From the NCBI GenBank assembly GCA_016784965.1, contig JADHTQ010000038.1:1-46120 (forward strand): a stretch of DNA of 46,120 nucleotides, in the 5' to 3' direction. Source of the DNA: Bacteriovoracaceae bacterium (GTDB lineage: Bacteria; Bdellovibrionota; Bacteriovoracia; Bacteriovoracales; Bacteriovoracaceae). Below the pieces are notes generated by a model. It worked only from the letters and a program-made list of their open reading frames with translations. It searched no databases and was not told where the DNA came from. Below, one piece after another: positions 23,334 to 33,755 of this stretch; position 1 is the stretch's first letter, and the number at the start of each line of letters is the position of its first letter. Made by a program: the position numbers and the translations under genes.

Positions 23334-24773
23334 TTGGTCAACAAAACTAATACATCTAATTCTATTGAATCTTCCAATAAAACTTTGTATGAAAAGGTTT
23401 GGGAAGAACATCTTATACGGCAACAAGCTGATGAGCCGTCGATAATTTATATCGATAGACACTTCATTCATGAAGTCACTTCTCCTCAGGCATTTGAGGG
23501 GCTAAGGTGTGGGCAGCGAGATATCCGTTGTAAGGCAAAAACATTTGCAACAATGGATCATAATACCTCTACTAAGCGTAGAGAGTATGATGCCGTTAGT
23601 GAAACATCACGCATTCAACTTGAAACTCTTGCAAAAAACTGTAAAGAGTTTGATGTAAAATTATTTGATCTCAAGTCACATGACAACGGAATAATTCATG
23701 TGATTGCCCCCGAAATGGGAATTACATTGCCTGGAATGACCATCGTTTGTGGAGATTCTCACACTGCTACTCATGGGGCCTTTGGTTCTTTGGCCTTTGG
23801 TATTGGAACTTCTGAGGTCGAGCATGTATTTTCTACTCAAACCCTTTTGCAAAATAAAAGCAAAGTAATGTCTATTACCGTCGATGGTAAATTGCAAAAA
23901 GGAGTTTCGGGCAAGGACATAATCTTAAAAATTATAAGAGAGCTTGGAACTGCAGGTGGAACGGGTTATGTCTTTGAATACCGAGGAAGTTGTATTGAAA
24001 ACCTTGGGATGGAAGAGCGGATGACGATCTGTAATATGAGTATCGAGGCCGGAGCACGTGCTGGTATGATTGCTCCAGATGAAACGACTTTCCAGTATCT
24101 AAAAGGCAGAGATTATGCTCCCAAAGCAGAAGCTTGGGATAAAGCAGTAGCACACTGGAAAACGCTTAGAAGTGACCCCGATGCTAAGTTTGATAAATAT
24201 ATATCCATTGTAGCAGAAGATATAAGTCCTCAAGTTACTTGGGGGACCAATCCGGCGCAGGGAGCTGATATAACCGGAAAAATTCCAAATCCAGAAGATA
24301 TGAGTGATCCCGCGCAAAAAGAGGCCGCCATAGCGGCGCTAGAATATCAGGATCTCAAACCTGGGACGGCGATTACTGATATTGCAATTGATTATGTTTT
24401 TATTGGCTCTTGTACAAATGGTAGAATTGAAGATCTTAGAAGTGCTGCTAAAATGGTTGAGGGAAAAAAGGTTGCATCTTCGGTTACTGCAATCGTAGTT
24501 TCTGGATCTAATCGCGTTTATCGTCAAGCGGAGCAAGAGGGGCTGGATAAGATATTTAAGGATGCAGGATTTGAGTGGAGGTTTCCTGGATGCTCCATGT
24601 GTCTTGCTATGAATGATGATTTTTTACTTCCAGGACAGCGTTGTGCCTCTACTAGCAATCGAAATTTTGAAGGACGTCAGGGCAGAGGGGCAAGAACTCA
24701 CTTAGTTAGTCCAGAAATGGCGGCAGCTGCGGCAATCGCGGGCCATTTTGTAGATATTAGAAACGGGTATTGA
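23334..24773 (+). CDS. leuC: 3-isopropylmalate dehydratase large subunit
   Basis: 479 residues from a TTG at 23334, with SD AAAGGA (23321-23326) 7 bases before. Aconitase-type enzyme isomerising 2- to 3-isopropylmalate with LeuD. The [4Fe-4S] ligands are C360 ([12 protein letters not shown]), C420 and C423 ([10 protein letters not shown]). The conserved MDHNTST and [14 protein letters not shown] blocks are present. With CimA in the same region it should also act on citramalate. First gene of leuC-leuD-leuA-leuB. The N-terminal 16 residues are longer than usual and Ser/Asn-rich. Confidence 0.97.
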   Translation: MVNKTNTSNSIESSNKTLYEKVWEEHLIRQQADEPSIIYIDRHFIHEVTSPQAFEGLRCGQRDIRCKAKTFATMDHNTSTKRREYDAVSETSRIQLETLAKNCKEFDVKLFDLKSHDNGIIHVIAPEMGITLPGMTIVCGDSHTATHGAFGSLAFGIGTSEVEHVFSTQTLLQNKSKVMSITVDGKLQKGVSGKDIILKIIRELGTAGGTGYVFEYRGSCIENLGMEERMTICNMSIEAGARAGMIAPDETTFQYLKGRDYAPKAEAWDKAVAHWKTLRSDPDAKFDKYISIVAEDISPQVTWGTNPAQGADITGKIPNPEDMSDPAQKEAAIAALEYQDLKPGTAITDIAIDYVFIGSCTNGRIEDLRSAAKMVEGKKVASSVTAIVVSGSNRVYRQAEQEGLDKIFKDAGFEWRFPGCSMCLAMNDDFLLPGQRCASTSNRNFEGRQGRGARTHLVSPEMAAAAAIAGHFVDIRNGY

Positions 24774-24775
24774 TT

Positions 24776-25408
24776 ATGGAACCTTTTAGTAAACTTGCAG
24801 GTATTATAGCTCCAATAGATCGATCCAATGTGGATACTGATCAAATTATTCCAAAGCAGTTTTTAAAGAAAGTGGGACGGCAGGGTTTTGGAAAACATCT
24901 ATTTCATAATTGGCGATTTTTAGATGATAATGGGGAGAAAATAAATCCCGATTTTATCTTAAACAAACCAGAGTATAATGGTGTCCAAATGCTAGTGGCG
25001 CGAGAAAATTTTGGCTCTGGATCGAGTAGAGAGCATGCCGCATGGGCATTGGCCGACTATGGCCTAAAAGTGGTAATTGCTCCAAGTTTTGCTGATATCT
25101 TTTTTAACAATTGTTTTAACAATGGCATTTTGCCAGTTAGGCTTAAATCAGCTGAGATCGATGCCTTGTTTGAAAAGGCCTTGCAATGCGAGGAAATTAC
25201 GGTTGATTTGCCTGCTCAAACAGTTACAACCCAAGATAAATTGAGCTTTAGTTTTCAAATCGATAGCTTCAATAAGGAGTGTCTTTTAAAGGGAATTAAT
25301 AATATTGGATGGACCCTGCAATTTATGACAATGATTGAAGAATATGAGCAACTTTTAAATAATAATAGACCTTGGAATCAAGTGAAAAAAGAAGGGGACT
25401 GCAAATGA
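24776..25408 (+). CDS. leuD: 3-isopropylmalate dehydratase small subunit
   Basis: About 210 residues from ATG 24776; a TTG two codons earlier (24770, overlapping the leuC stop) is also possible. It carries the swivel domain: NVDTDQIIPKQFLK and the NFGSGSSREHAAWALADYG substrate loop, followed by FFNNCFNNGILPV. It pairs with LeuC for the isopropylmalate and probably citramalate steps. Normal length. It overlaps leuA by 4 bases. Confidence 0.96.
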   Translation: MEPFSKLAGIIAPIDRSNVDTDQIIPKQFLKKVGRQGFGKHLFHNWRFLDDNGEKINPDFILNKPEYNGVQMLVARENFGSGSSREHAAWALADYGLKVVIAPSFADIFFNNCFNNGILPVRLKSAEIDALFEKALQCEEITVDLPAQTVTTQDKLSFSFQIDSFNKECLLKGINNIGWTLQFMTMIEEYEQLLNNNRPWNQVKKEGDCK

Positions 25409-26946
25409 AGAATGTATTGATTTTCGACACCACTTTGCGTGACGGGGAGCAGGCACTTCAGCGGGCCCTTTCTCGTCGAGAAAAAATTGTTATAGCCAAG
25501 CAGTTGGCAAAATTAAATGTTGATGTCATTGAAGCAGGTTTTCCCATTTCGTCACCAGAAGACTTTAAGAGCGTTGAAACTATAGCAAAAGAAATTCAAG
25601 GGCCAATTATTTGTGGGCTATCTCGTGCTGTTGAAAAAGATATTGATGCTTGTGCCTCTGCTTTAAAACATGCAAAAAGACCTAGGATACATACCTTCTT
25701 GGCGACTTCAGATATTCATATGGAGAAGAAATTTAGAAAGACGCAAGAGCAGGTTGTTGAGATGGCCGTACAGGCGGTAACCTATGCACGTAGATTTTGT
25801 GATGATGTAGAGTTTTCCTGTGAAGATGCTGGCAGGACCTCATTAGAGTTACTGTACCACATAGTAGAAAGTGTCATCAAGGCCGGAGCAACTACCGTAA
25901 ATATTCCAGATACCGTTGGATATACGGTTCCTAGTGAATTTGGGACGATTATCAAAAATGTTTTTAATAATGTTCCAAACATTGATAAGACGGTGGTATC
26001 TGTTCATTGCCACAATGATTTGGGACTAGCGGTCTCAAATTCCCTTGCAGCAGTACAGGCCGGGGCACGTCAAGTAGAGTGCACCATGAATGGATTGGGA
26101 GAGCGTGCAGGTAACGCTGCGCTTGAAGAGATAGTTATGATCTTGGGTACTAGGCAAAAGTTGTTAAACCTCAGTACAAATATCAAGACACAAGAACTTT
26201 ATCCATCGAGTAAGCTTGTTAGTCGAATATGTAATGTTTCTGTTCAACAAAACAAGGCCGTAATTGGCAAAAATGCCTTTTCTCACTCTTCTGGCATTCA
26301 TCAAGATGGCGTTTTAAAAGAAAAGTCTACCTATGAGATAATGTCACCACAGACTATTGGAAGAGAAGATAAAACGTTTAATTTGACCGGCAGATCCGGT
26401 CGGCATGTAATAAAGCACCGCTTAGAAAAATTAGGATATGCTCCTGGGTATTATGACCTGGATAAAATATATGATTCATTTCTTGCTCTTGCCGATAAAA
26501 AGGGGCAAGTTTTTGATGATGACTTAGAACTTTTGATGGAAGCTGATGCGTTTAGCAGCGAAGATACTTTTAATCTTTGTCATTTACAAGTTTCATCCGG
26601 ACTAAATATAATTCCAAACGCCGCTTTGAAAATCGATAGAAACGGAAATGTTATTCAGGAATCAGCAACTGGAGATGGCCCAGTTGATGCTTGTTTTAAC
26701 GCCATCGATAGAGCATGCGGAATCTCTGCTAAAATTGAAGAATATACGATAGTTGCAAATCCAGGTGGCAGAATGGCAGTGGGTACTGTTAATTTAATCG
26801 CAGATTATAATGGCAGAAAGATTCATGGTGTAGGTTTTAGTACTGATATCATTGAAGCTTCAGCACATGCATACCTAAATGCGATTAATAAAATTGAACG
26901 TTTAATAGAAATTGATAAGTTTAAAAATGGAAACAACGAGGGATAA
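25405..26946 (+). CDS. leuA: 2-isopropylmalate synthase
   Basis: 513 residues from ATG 25405, which overlaps the leuD stop (ATGA) and has AAGGGG 7 bases before it. An ATG at 25372 lies inside leuD and is unlikely. It condenses acetyl-CoA with 2-oxoisovalerate. The HMGL-like catalytic barrel starts with FDTTLRDGEQALQRALS (R12-D13), has VHCHNDLGLAVSNSLAAV (metal His pair), and ends in the LeuA allosteric dimer domain (about 390-513) with HLQVSSG, GDGPVDACFNAID and VGFSTDIIEASAHAYLNAIN. The regulatory domain predicts feedback inhibition by leucine. Confidence 0.96.
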   Translation: MKNVLIFDTTLRDGEQALQRALSRREKIVIAKQLAKLNVDVIEAGFPISSPEDFKSVETIAKEIQGPIICGLSRAVEKDIDACASALKHAKRPRIHTFLATSDIHMEKKFRKTQEQVVEMAVQAVTYARRFCDDVEFSCEDAGRTSLELLYHIVESVIKAGATTVNIPDTVGYTVPSEFGTIIKNVFNNVPNIDKTVVSVHCHNDLGLAVSNSLAAVQAGARQVECTMNGLGERAGNAALEEIVMILGTRQKLLNLSTNIKTQELYPSSKLVSRICNVSVQQNKAVIGKNAFSHSSGIHQDGVLKEKSTYEIMSPQTIGREDKTFNLTGRSGRHVIKHRLEKLGYAPGYYDLDKIYDSFLALADKKGQVFDDDLELLMEADAFSSEDTFNLCHLQVSSGLNIIPNAALKIDRNGNVIQESATGDGPVDACFNAIDRACGISAKIEEYTIVANPGGRMAVGTVNLIADYNGRKIHGVGFSTDIIEASAHAYLNAINKIERLIEIDKFKNGNNEG

Positions 26947-26948
26947 TT

Positions 26949-28028
26949 ATGAGCTATAAAATTGCTGTTATTGGTGGTGACGGGACAGGCCCAGAAGTTG
27001 CCAGAGAAGGCCTTAAAGTACTAAATGCTGTTGCAAGTAAGTTTAATTTTAAATACGAGACTCATCAGTTAGATATTGGTGGAGAGCGCTACCTAAAAAC
27101 GAAAGAAATTCTGCCAGATAGTGTGATCTCTGATGCAAAAGGTGCGGATGCTATTTTTTTAGGTGCCATAGGCCACCCAGATGTCAAGCCTGGCATTTTG
27201 GAAAAAGGTATCCTTTTAAAGCTGCGTTTTGAATTAGATCAATATATTAATTTAAGACCTGTCAAATTATATCCAAATGTTGAAACTCCGATAAAAAATA
27301 AGGGCCCAGAAGAGATTAACTACGTCGTAGTTCGTGAAAATACTGGGGGATTATATACTGGCACCGGAGGGTTTTCGATGAAAGGAACGCCCGATGAGGT
27401 TGCCATACAGTCAATGGTATATTCTCGCCACCAAGTTGAGCGATGCTTGAGATATGCCTTCGAATATAGCATAAGATGGAATAAGCAAGAACCAAACAGA
27501 GGGAAAAAAGTCACCCTGTGTGGAAAAACAAATGTTCTAACTTATGTTTTTGATCTATGGGAAAGAGTTTTTCACGAGGTCGGTCAGGCCGACTATGGGC
27601 AAATTGAAAGAGACTATGCTCACGTCGATGCAACTACTATGTGGATGATTAAAAATCCAGAATGGTTTGACGTAATTGTTACAGGTAATATGTTTGGAGA
27701 TATTATCACAGACCTTGGTGCCATGACTCAAGGAGGAATGGGCATTGCCGCCGGAGGAAATATAAATCCTGACGGTGTTTCCATGTTTGAGCCAATAGGT
27801 GGATCAGCTCCAAAATATACGGGAAAAAATGTCATAAATCCACTAGCGGCAATTGGTGCGATGGCCATGCTGCTTAATGAGCTGGGTGAAGTTGAGGCGG
27901 CAAAAAGTATTGATCAAGCGATCAGCAAGGTTGTTTCTACAAAAATAAAGAGCCTAGATGCTGGTAAAATGGGATATTCTACTGAGCAAGTTGGAGACTT
28001 GATTTGTGATCAGATTGTGAACAGCTAG
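26949..28028 (+). CDS. leuB: 3-isopropylmalate dehydrogenase
   Basis: 359 residues, beta-decarboxylating dehydrogenase family. It oxidises 3-isopropylmalate to 2-oxoisocaproate and, in the CimA route, 3-methylmalate to 2-oxobutyrate. Landmarks: [23 protein letters not shown] (substrate arginines), [24 protein letters not shown]-type block LCGKTNVL, metal-binding [14 protein letters not shown] and the NAD site [20 protein letters not shown]. The Ser/Gly pattern fits the LeuB branch more than isocitrate or tartrate dehydrogenases, but that is by eye. Gap of 2 bases to leuA. Its last 50 bases overlap the end of cimA on the other strand. Confidence 0.94.
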   Translation: MSYKIAVIGGDGTGPEVAREGLKVLNAVASKFNFKYETHQLDIGGERYLKTKEILPDSVISDAKGADAIFLGAIGHPDVKPGILEKGILLKLRFELDQYINLRPVKLYPNVETPIKNKGPEEINYVVVRENTGGLYTGTGGFSMKGTPDEVAIQSMVYSRHQVERCLRYAFEYSIRWNKQEPNRGKKVTLCGKTNVLTYVFDLWERVFHEVGQADYGQIERDYAHVDATTMWMIKNPEWFDVIVTGNMFGDIITDLGAMTQGGMGIAAGGNINPDGVSMFEPIGGSAPKYTGKNVINPLAAIGAMAMLLNELGEVEAAKSIDQAISKVVSTKIKSLDAGKMGYSTEQVGDLICDQIVNS

Positions 28029-29649
28029 CTCCAGAAAGTAGTGGTGGCCCAGCTAGTAAAGCCTTATATTCAAATGGGAGGGAGCTTTTGCAAAGCTTAT
28101 AATTAATCCCATCCATCATTGCTTTCCATGATGCTTCAATTATATTTTCCGATACTCCTACACAACCCCAGCTGTCTTTACCATCTGAGTAATGGATTAA
28201 AACCCTTACTTTGGCCCCAGTACCGGCACTACCTTTAATGACTATAACTTTGTAATCTAGCAGACGGATAGTTGCCAATTCTGGATAAAATTTAGTTAGT
28301 GCTTTGCGGACGGCCTTATCTAGAGCATTGACAGGTCCATTACCGTCAGCTGCCGTATGTTCAACTGCACCACCTGCTTCAATTTTTATGGTGGCCTCAG
28401 AATTCATAGTTCCATCTTTTGCTTTTTCCTCTATCACTCGCAGGCCAATGACATTAAAAGGTTCGGTGTATAAGTTAAGCATGCGATATGCAAGTAAACG
28501 AAAAGATCCCTCTGCTGCTTCAAATTGATAACCTTGTGTCTCCATGTCTTTTATTTTGCCCAAAAGCTCACCAACAATAGGGTCCTTGCGATTAACGTTA
28601 GGAATGAATTTTTTTAACTTTTCTACTACGGTGCTACTTCCCGCTTGATCGGATAATATCAGTGTTCTTTCATTTCCAACTTCTTCTGGGGCAATATGTT
28701 CAAATGATTCTTTAACCTTCATTACCCCATTTATATGCGTTCCCCCCTTATGGGAAAATGCAGCTTCACCAACATAAGGCTGTCTGCGAATGCTATGAAC
28801 ATTAGAGATGGCATTGATATATTTTGCTGCAGTTGTAAGTTTGCGCAGATTTTGCTTACCAATTGTAAGCTTTTTCAATTTTAGTTCTAAGTTTGGAATA
28901 ATTGTGCATAAATTGGCATTTCCACACCGCTCTCCAATACCGTTAAAAGTGCCTTGAACGTGTGTAGAGCCTAATTTGACTCCAATTAAAGTATTGGCAT
29001 CAGCACAACCGGCATCATTATGAGTATGTAATCCCCATACCACATTTGAAAATCTTTTTTTGGTGGCCTTAAAAATCTTTTCAAACTCAAAAGGAAGACA
29101 ACCGCCATTTGTATCACAAAGCACTATTGTCTTGGCCCCTCCTGAGATGGCCGCTTCAATTGTTTTTATGGCATAAGTTGGGTTGTTTTTGTATCCATCA
29201 AAAAAGTGTTCAGCATCATAAATTACTTCTTCTGCGTGTTTTTTTAAATATGCAACTGAACTTTCAATCATTTTAAGGTTTTCATCAAGAGAGGTTTTAA
29301 TGACCTCTAAGACATGTAAATCCCATGATTTTCCAAAGATAGTAAATACATCCGCCCTACTTTGAATCAACATAGATAGACCTGCATCAGACTCAGGGGT
29401 AATATTAGGCCTGCGAGTAGAACCAAAGGCGGCAATTTTTGAATTTTTAAGTTTTAGCTTTCTAACCTCGCGATAGAATTCCATATCTGTAGTATTAGTA
29501 GGATTTGGCCATCCACCCTCTATGTATGGCACACCGATTTGGTCTAGTTTTTTAGCTATTAAGAGTTTATCTTTTAATGAATAAGTAATGCCAATACCCT
29601 GATTTCCATCCCTCAGTGTTGAATCATATATATCAATTCTTTTTGTCAT
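27979..29649 (-). CDS. cimA: (R)-citramalate synthase
   Basis: 556 residues. It starts with YDSTLRDGNQGIGITYSLKDK (R13-D14), has WGLHTHNDAGCADAN with the metal-binding His pair, and a C-terminal LeuA-type dimer domain (about 400-530) with EHTAADGNGPVNALDKAVR. The 'LRDGNQ' and 'EGGWPNPTNTTD' signatures belong to the citramalate synthase branch (GSU1798 type of Geobacter), which makes citramalate from pyruvate and acetyl-CoA and opens the threonine-independent isoleucine route. SD GGAGG 8 bases before ATG. The last about 30 residues (after YKLCKSSL) extend into leuB and look like run-on. Confidence 0.93.
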   Translation of the reverse strand: MTKRIDIYDSTLRDGNQGIGITYSLKDKLLIAKKLDQIGVPYIEGGWPNPTNTTDMEFYREVRKLKLKNSKIAAFGSTRRPNITPESDAGLSMLIQSRADVFTIFGKSWDLHVLEVIKTSLDENLKMIESSVAYLKKHAEEVIYDAEHFFDGYKNNPTYAIKTIEAAISGGAKTIVLCDTNGGCLPFEFEKIFKATKKRFSNVVWGLHTHNDAGCADANTLIGVKLGSTHVQGTFNGIGERCGNANLCTIIPNLELKLKKLTIGKQNLRKLTTAAKYINAISNVHSIRRQPYVGEAAFSHKGGTHINGVMKVKESFEHIAPEEVGNERTLILSDQAGSSTVVEKLKKFIPNVNRKDPIVGELLGKIKDMETQGYQFEAAEGSFRLLAYRMLNLYTEPFNVIGLRVIEEKAKDGTMNSEATIKIEAGGAVEHTAADGNGPVNALDKAVRKALTKFYPELATIRLLDYKVIVIKGSAGTGAKVRVLIHYSDGKDSWGCVGVSENIIEASWKAMMDGINYKLCKSSLPFEYKALLAGPPLLSGASCSQSDHKSSLQLAQ

Positions 29650-29732
29650 CTGGAAGTCCTCCGGCTTACTTATGTTATAGATTAAGAGTAATGACAGATA
29701 ATACCAGAAAATTGCTGTTACGCGTTACTTAT

Positions 29733-29776
29733 TTTGATATTTTTGCAATTTTTACAATAAAATATATCAAATTGCA
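29733..29776. promoter_or_regulatory. Overlapping inverted repeats between cimA and ilvD
   Basis: TTTGATAT (29733-29740) pairs with ATATCAAA (29764-29771), and TGCAATTT (29744-29751) with AAATTGCA (29769-29776). The octamer TTATAGTG also occurs twice nearby (29795-29802, 29825-29832). This 225-base divergent region must drive both cimA and the ilv operon, so these may be regulator sites. No attenuator or T-box was found. Low specificity because the DNA is AT-rich. Confidence 0.35.
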
Positions 29777-29874
29777 GTTATTTCAGACACCTGGTTATAG
29801 TGTAAAAAAATTATTGTGTTAGAATTATAGTGCTAATTGTACATACTGTAAAAACGCAGATAGGGAGATCTTCC

Positions 29875-31539
29875 ATGCGAAGTGACGAAGTAAAAAAGGG
29901 TACATCACGTGCTCCACATCGCTCATTGTTTAAATCTATGGGGTATACTGATGAAGAAATTAATAGACCCCTGATTGGAATTGCCTCCTCTTTTAATGAG
30001 ATAATCCCCGGACATATTGATTTGAACAAAATTGTGGATGCGGCCAAAGCAGGTGTTAGGATCTCTGGAGGAACACCAATCGTTTTTGGAGGAATTGGTG
30101 TATGTGATGGAATCGCAATGGGACACACAGGTATGCAATACTCCCTAGCAAGCCGTGAGATTATCGCTGATTCAATTGAGATTATGGCCCATGCCCATAA
30201 ATTTGATGCTTTGGTTTTAGTTTGCAATTGTGACAAAATTGTTCCCGGTATGTTGATGGCGGCGGCCAGAATCAACATACCTGCAATTATTATTTCTGGT
30301 GGGCCCATGTTGGCGGGTAGACACAATAAAAAAGCAATTGATCTAAGTACTGTATTTGAAGCAGTCGGGGCCCATCAAGCTGAAAAAATAAGTAGTGATG
30401 AACTAAGTGAGATAGAAAACTCTGCCTGCCCCACTTGTGGAAGTTGTTCAGGTATGTTTACTGCAAATTCGATGAATTGCTTGTCTGAGGCCATCGGAAT
30501 GGCACTTCCAGCAAATGGATCAGCTTTGGCCATAAGTGCAAAACGCATCCGCTTAGCAAAAGAGACAGGAATGGCGATAATGCAGCTGCTGGAGCAAAAT
30601 ATTTGCCCCCGAGATATAATGAGTAAGGCAGCATTTTTTAATGCTGTATCTGTCGATATGGCACTTGGATGTTCAACCAATACAAGTCTACACCTGCCAG
30701 CAATTGCAAAAGAAGCAGGTGTAGACTTAAATCTAGAGATGTTTAATGAGGTAAGCAAGAGTGTTCCCAATCTTTGTTCTTTGGCACCTGCAGGAAATCA
30801 CCACATGGAGGACCTTGATGATGCAGGTGGTGTAAGTGCCGTAATGGCAGTTTTAAAAGACAATAAGTATTTAGATATGTCATGTATGACGGCCACCACT
30901 AAAACGGTTGCTGAGAATATAAAAGGAGCAAAAGTAACAGATACTAATGTTATTCGCTCTATAAGTGATTGCTATCACCCCACCGGAGGTATTGCTGCCT
31001 TGTTTGGGAATCTTGCACCTGATGGATGTGTTGTAAAACAGTCGGCAGTAGCACCCCAGATGCTGAAGTCATCTGGTCCGGCACGAGTATTTGAGTCCGA
31101 AGAAGAAGCGGTCGATGCCATCTCTAAAGGAAAGATAGTAAAAGGTGATGTCGTTGTCATTCGTAATGAAGGGCCAAAGGGTGGGCCTGGAATGCGAGAA
31201 ATGTTAACACCTACAGCGATGATAGCGGGAATGGGACTTGATAAAGAAGTAGTTTTATTAACAGACGGCCGCTTTTCTGGTGCGACCAAAGGGGCATCAA
31301 TTGGGCACATCTCCCCAGAAGCAGCTTCAAAAGGCCCTATCGGTATTATTGAAGATGACGATATGATAAGCATTGATATAATCAATAGAAAAATAAAAGT
31401 AGAAATTTCAGACCAAGAGATTCAAAAAAGGCTCAAAGCATACAAACCGCCCAAGAAAAACTTAAAAGGTTATTTGGCCCGTTATGCGCAATTGGTACAG
31501 TCGGCAAACACAGGTGCTGTTTTAAATGATTTTACTTAA
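29875..31539 (+). CDS. ilvD: Dihydroxyacid dehydratase
   Basis: 554 residues from ATG 29875, chosen for GGGAG (29862-29866) before it; a frame extension to 29830 has no SD. It dehydrates dihydroxyacids in valine and isoleucine synthesis. Fe-S and metal motifs: [10 protein letters not shown] with C119 and K121, and [19 protein letters not shown]. At the place where [2Fe-2S] enzymes have NTPCNxHL the sequence is IIPGHIDL with no Cys, which resembles the E. coli-type [4Fe-4S] enzyme; that is inference. First gene of ilvD-ilvB-ilvN-ilvC. Confidence 0.96.
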   Translation: MRSDEVKKGTSRAPHRSLFKSMGYTDEEINRPLIGIASSFNEIIPGHIDLNKIVDAAKAGVRISGGTPIVFGGIGVCDGIAMGHTGMQYSLASREIIADSIEIMAHAHKFDALVLVCNCDKIVPGMLMAAARINIPAIIISGGPMLAGRHNKKAIDLSTVFEAVGAHQAEKISSDELSEIENSACPTCGSCSGMFTANSMNCLSEAIGMALPANGSALAISAKRIRLAKETGMAIMQLLEQNICPRDIMSKAAFFNAVSVDMALGCSTNTSLHLPAIAKEAGVDLNLEMFNEVSKSVPNLCSLAPAGNHHMEDLDDAGGVSAVMAVLKDNKYLDMSCMTATTKTVAENIKGAKVTDTNVIRSISDCYHPTGGIAALFGNLAPDGCVVKQSAVAPQMLKSSGPARVFESEEEAVDAISKGKIVKGDVVVIRNEGPKGGPGMREMLTPTAMIAGMGLDKEVVLLTDGRFSGATKGASIGHISPEAASKGPIGIIEDDDMISIDIINRKIKVEISDQEIQKRLKAYKPPKKNLKGYLARYAQLVQSANTGAVLNDFT

Positions 31540-31561
31540 AAAATAAGGGAGATAACAGGAG

Positions 31562-33259
31562 ATGACCAATAAATTATCAGGAGCACAGATTTTAATTGAA
31601 TGTCTAAAAGCAGAGAATGTTACAGATATATTTGGATATCCCGGTGGAGCTGTTTTAGAAATATACGATGCAATTTACAATAGCGACATTAACCATTACC
31701 TAGTTCGACACGAACAAGCAGCAGCTCATGCAGCTGATGGGTATGCTCGCAGTACTGGAAAAGTTGGCGTATGTATCGTAACTTCAGGTCCTGGTGCCAC
31801 AAATGTTGTTACAGGCATAGCTACAGCTAATATTGATTCGATACCAATGATTATCATTTCGGGACAAGTGGGAACCACCTCAATTGGTAAAGATGCATTT
31901 CAGGAAGCTGATCTTACAGGGATCACAATGCCTATAAGTAAACACAACTATCTAGTTAAAGATATAAAAATTTTGGCAAAAGTTATCAAGGAAGCATTTC
32001 ATATAGCAAGGTCTGGCCGCCCAGGTCCAGTTTTAATTGACCTGCCAAAAGATGTGGCAATGGAGAAGACTGAATATAAACCTATTACAACTATTGATAT
32101 TCCGACATATAAACCGACCATCAAGGGCAACGCTAAACAAGTCAAAGCGGTGATTTCTTTCATTGAGCGTTCAAAACGACCAGTATTATTTGTAGGTGGT
32201 GGTGTAGTGATTGCTGATGCTCATAAAGAGCTAATGAGCTTTGTAGAAAAGACCTCATTGCCAGTCATTCCGACTTTAATGAGTCTTGGAGTTTTTCCGT
32301 TTGATCATCCTTTATGTCTGAGATTTTCGGGTATGCACGGTCTTGCCCATGCAAATATGGCCATTTTTGAAGCTGACTTAATTATTGCAATTGGTATGCG
32401 CTTTGACGATAGGATCACTGGAAAGATTACAGAGTTTGCCAAAAATGCTCAAGTAGTTCATATAGATATCGATCCAGCAGAAATTGGCAAGTCCATTCCC
32501 GTTGATCTTCCCGTCGTGGGCGACGCTAAAGCTGTTTTGAAAGATCTAAACAGCTTACTTAAAAAGAATCTTCCAAAGAAGGAGCAATGGTTGAGTCGTA
32601 TTCAAGAATTAAAGGCCAAATATCCTTTAGCATATGAAAAAAATACAAAGGCCATAAAACCTCAGGCAGTTGTTGAAACTATTGCTGAGTTAGCTGATGA
32701 GCAGGCGATTATTGCCACAGATGTTGGAGAGCACCAAATGTGGGCAGCACAATATTTACATCACAGGCGGCCTCGCAAATTTTTAAGTTCGGGAGGTATG
32801 GGAACCATGGGTTATGGTGTACCAGCAGCAGTTGGTGCTCAGGTAGCAAATCCAGACAAGCAGGTTATAACTATTTCGGGAGATGGCTCATTCCAAATGA
32901 ATCTTCAAGAGTTATCTACAATTTCTTTTTGCAAGCTTCCAATAAAGATAATTATTTTCAATAATCGCTTTCTAGGTATGGTTAGACAGTGGCAAGATTT
33001 GTTCTATGAAAAACGTTATTCAGAGGTAGATCTAGAAGGTAAACAACCCGATTTTGTGAAATTGGCAGATGCATATGGAATACTGGGACTTCGCATTGAC
33101 AATGTAGATGATTTAAAACCTATTCTCAAGCAGGGATTGGACCATGCAGGCCCCGTGCTGATTGATGTAAGAATTGAGCGTGAGGAGAATGTCTATCCAA
33201 TGGTTCCAGCGGGGAGAGTTCTTAATCAAATGAAATATACTGACAAGGATGCTGAGTAA
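31562..33259 (+). CDS. ilvB: Acetolactate synthase, large subunit
   Basis: 565 residues, ThDP-dependent. It joins two pyruvates or pyruvate and 2-oxobutyrate. The catalytic Glu is in RHEQAAAHAADGYAR. The ThDP motif is GDGSFQMNLQELSTISFCK to IIFNN. FAD-domain sequences VVGDAK and GMRFDDRITG are present. SD AGGAG before ATG 31562. It shares its final base with the ilvN start (TAATG), so both subunits are made together. Confidence 0.96.
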   Translation: MTNKLSGAQILIECLKAENVTDIFGYPGGAVLEIYDAIYNSDINHYLVRHEQAAAHAADGYARSTGKVGVCIVTSGPGATNVVTGIATANIDSIPMIIISGQVGTTSIGKDAFQEADLTGITMPISKHNYLVKDIKILAKVIKEAFHIARSGRPGPVLIDLPKDVAMEKTEYKPITTIDIPTYKPTIKGNAKQVKAVISFIERSKRPVLFVGGGVVIADAHKELMSFVEKTSLPVIPTLMSLGVFPFDHPLCLRFSGMHGLAHANMAIFEADLIIAIGMRFDDRITGKITEFAKNAQVVHIDIDPAEIGKSIPVDLPVVGDAKAVLKDLNSLLKKNLPKKEQWLSRIQELKAKYPLAYEKNTKAIKPQAVVETIAELADEQAIIATDVGEHQMWAAQYLHHRRPRKFLSSGGMGTMGYGVPAAVGAQVANPDKQVITISGDGSFQMNLQELSTISFCKLPIKIIIFNNRFLGMVRQWQDLFYEKRYSEVDLEGKQPDFVKLADAYGILGLRIDNVDDLKPILKQGLDHAGPVLIDVRIEREENVYPMVPAGRVLNQMKYTDKDAE

Positions 33260-33753
33260 TGAAACATATAATTTCAATTCTTGTAGAGGATAAGCCTGGT
33301 GTTTTGGCCCGAATTTCGGGATTGTTTAGTAGGCGAGGATATAATATTGATAGCCTAGCGGTAGGCGAAAGTGAGACTCCTCCTTATTCCAAGATGACCG
33401 TTGTGGTCCAAGGAAAAGAGCATGTTCTAGAACAGATTACTAAGCAGTTACATAAATTGATAGATGTCTACAAAGTAATTGATTTAACCTCGACACAAAC
33501 GAAGTTTATTACTAGAGAATTAGTGCTGATTAAAATCTGTACTAACTCTGGCAGTCGCAGTGAGATTATGCAGATCGTACATACTTTTAGAGGAAGAATT
33601 ATTGATGTTAGTGAAAAAAGTATGAACGTTGAAATTGTAGGAGATGATGAAAAAATAGAGGCAATTGTTAAATTATTTAATAAATTTGGAATTCTTGAAA
33701 TTGTGCGTTCTGGGAAAATTGCAATTTCCAGGGGATCTAAAACTAGGAGGTAG
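33259..33753 (+). CDS. ilvN: Acetolactate synthase, small regulatory subunit
   Basis: 164 residues with an N-terminal ACT domain (about 1-75): [20 protein letters not shown] and [17 protein letters not shown], followed by a second ACT-like half ([24 protein letters not shown]). It binds valine and restores full activity and feedback inhibition to IlvB. Length and both halves are normal for the IlvH/IlvN type. The stop is 2 bases from ilvC. Confidence 0.95.
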   Translation: MKHIISILVEDKPGVLARISGLFSRRGYNIDSLAVGESETPPYSKMTVVVQGKEHVLEQITKQLHKLIDVYKVIDLTSTQTKFITRELVLIKICTNSGSRSEIMQIVHTFRGRIIDVSEKSMNVEIVGDDEKIEAIVKLFNKFGILEIVRSGKIAISRGSKTRR

Positions 33754-33755
33754 AG

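Noticed and set aside
27320-27514. Long minus-strand frames inside leuB, leuC, ilvD and ilvC
   Set aside because: They are shadows of strongly conserved plus-strand enzymes, with no SD and no family.
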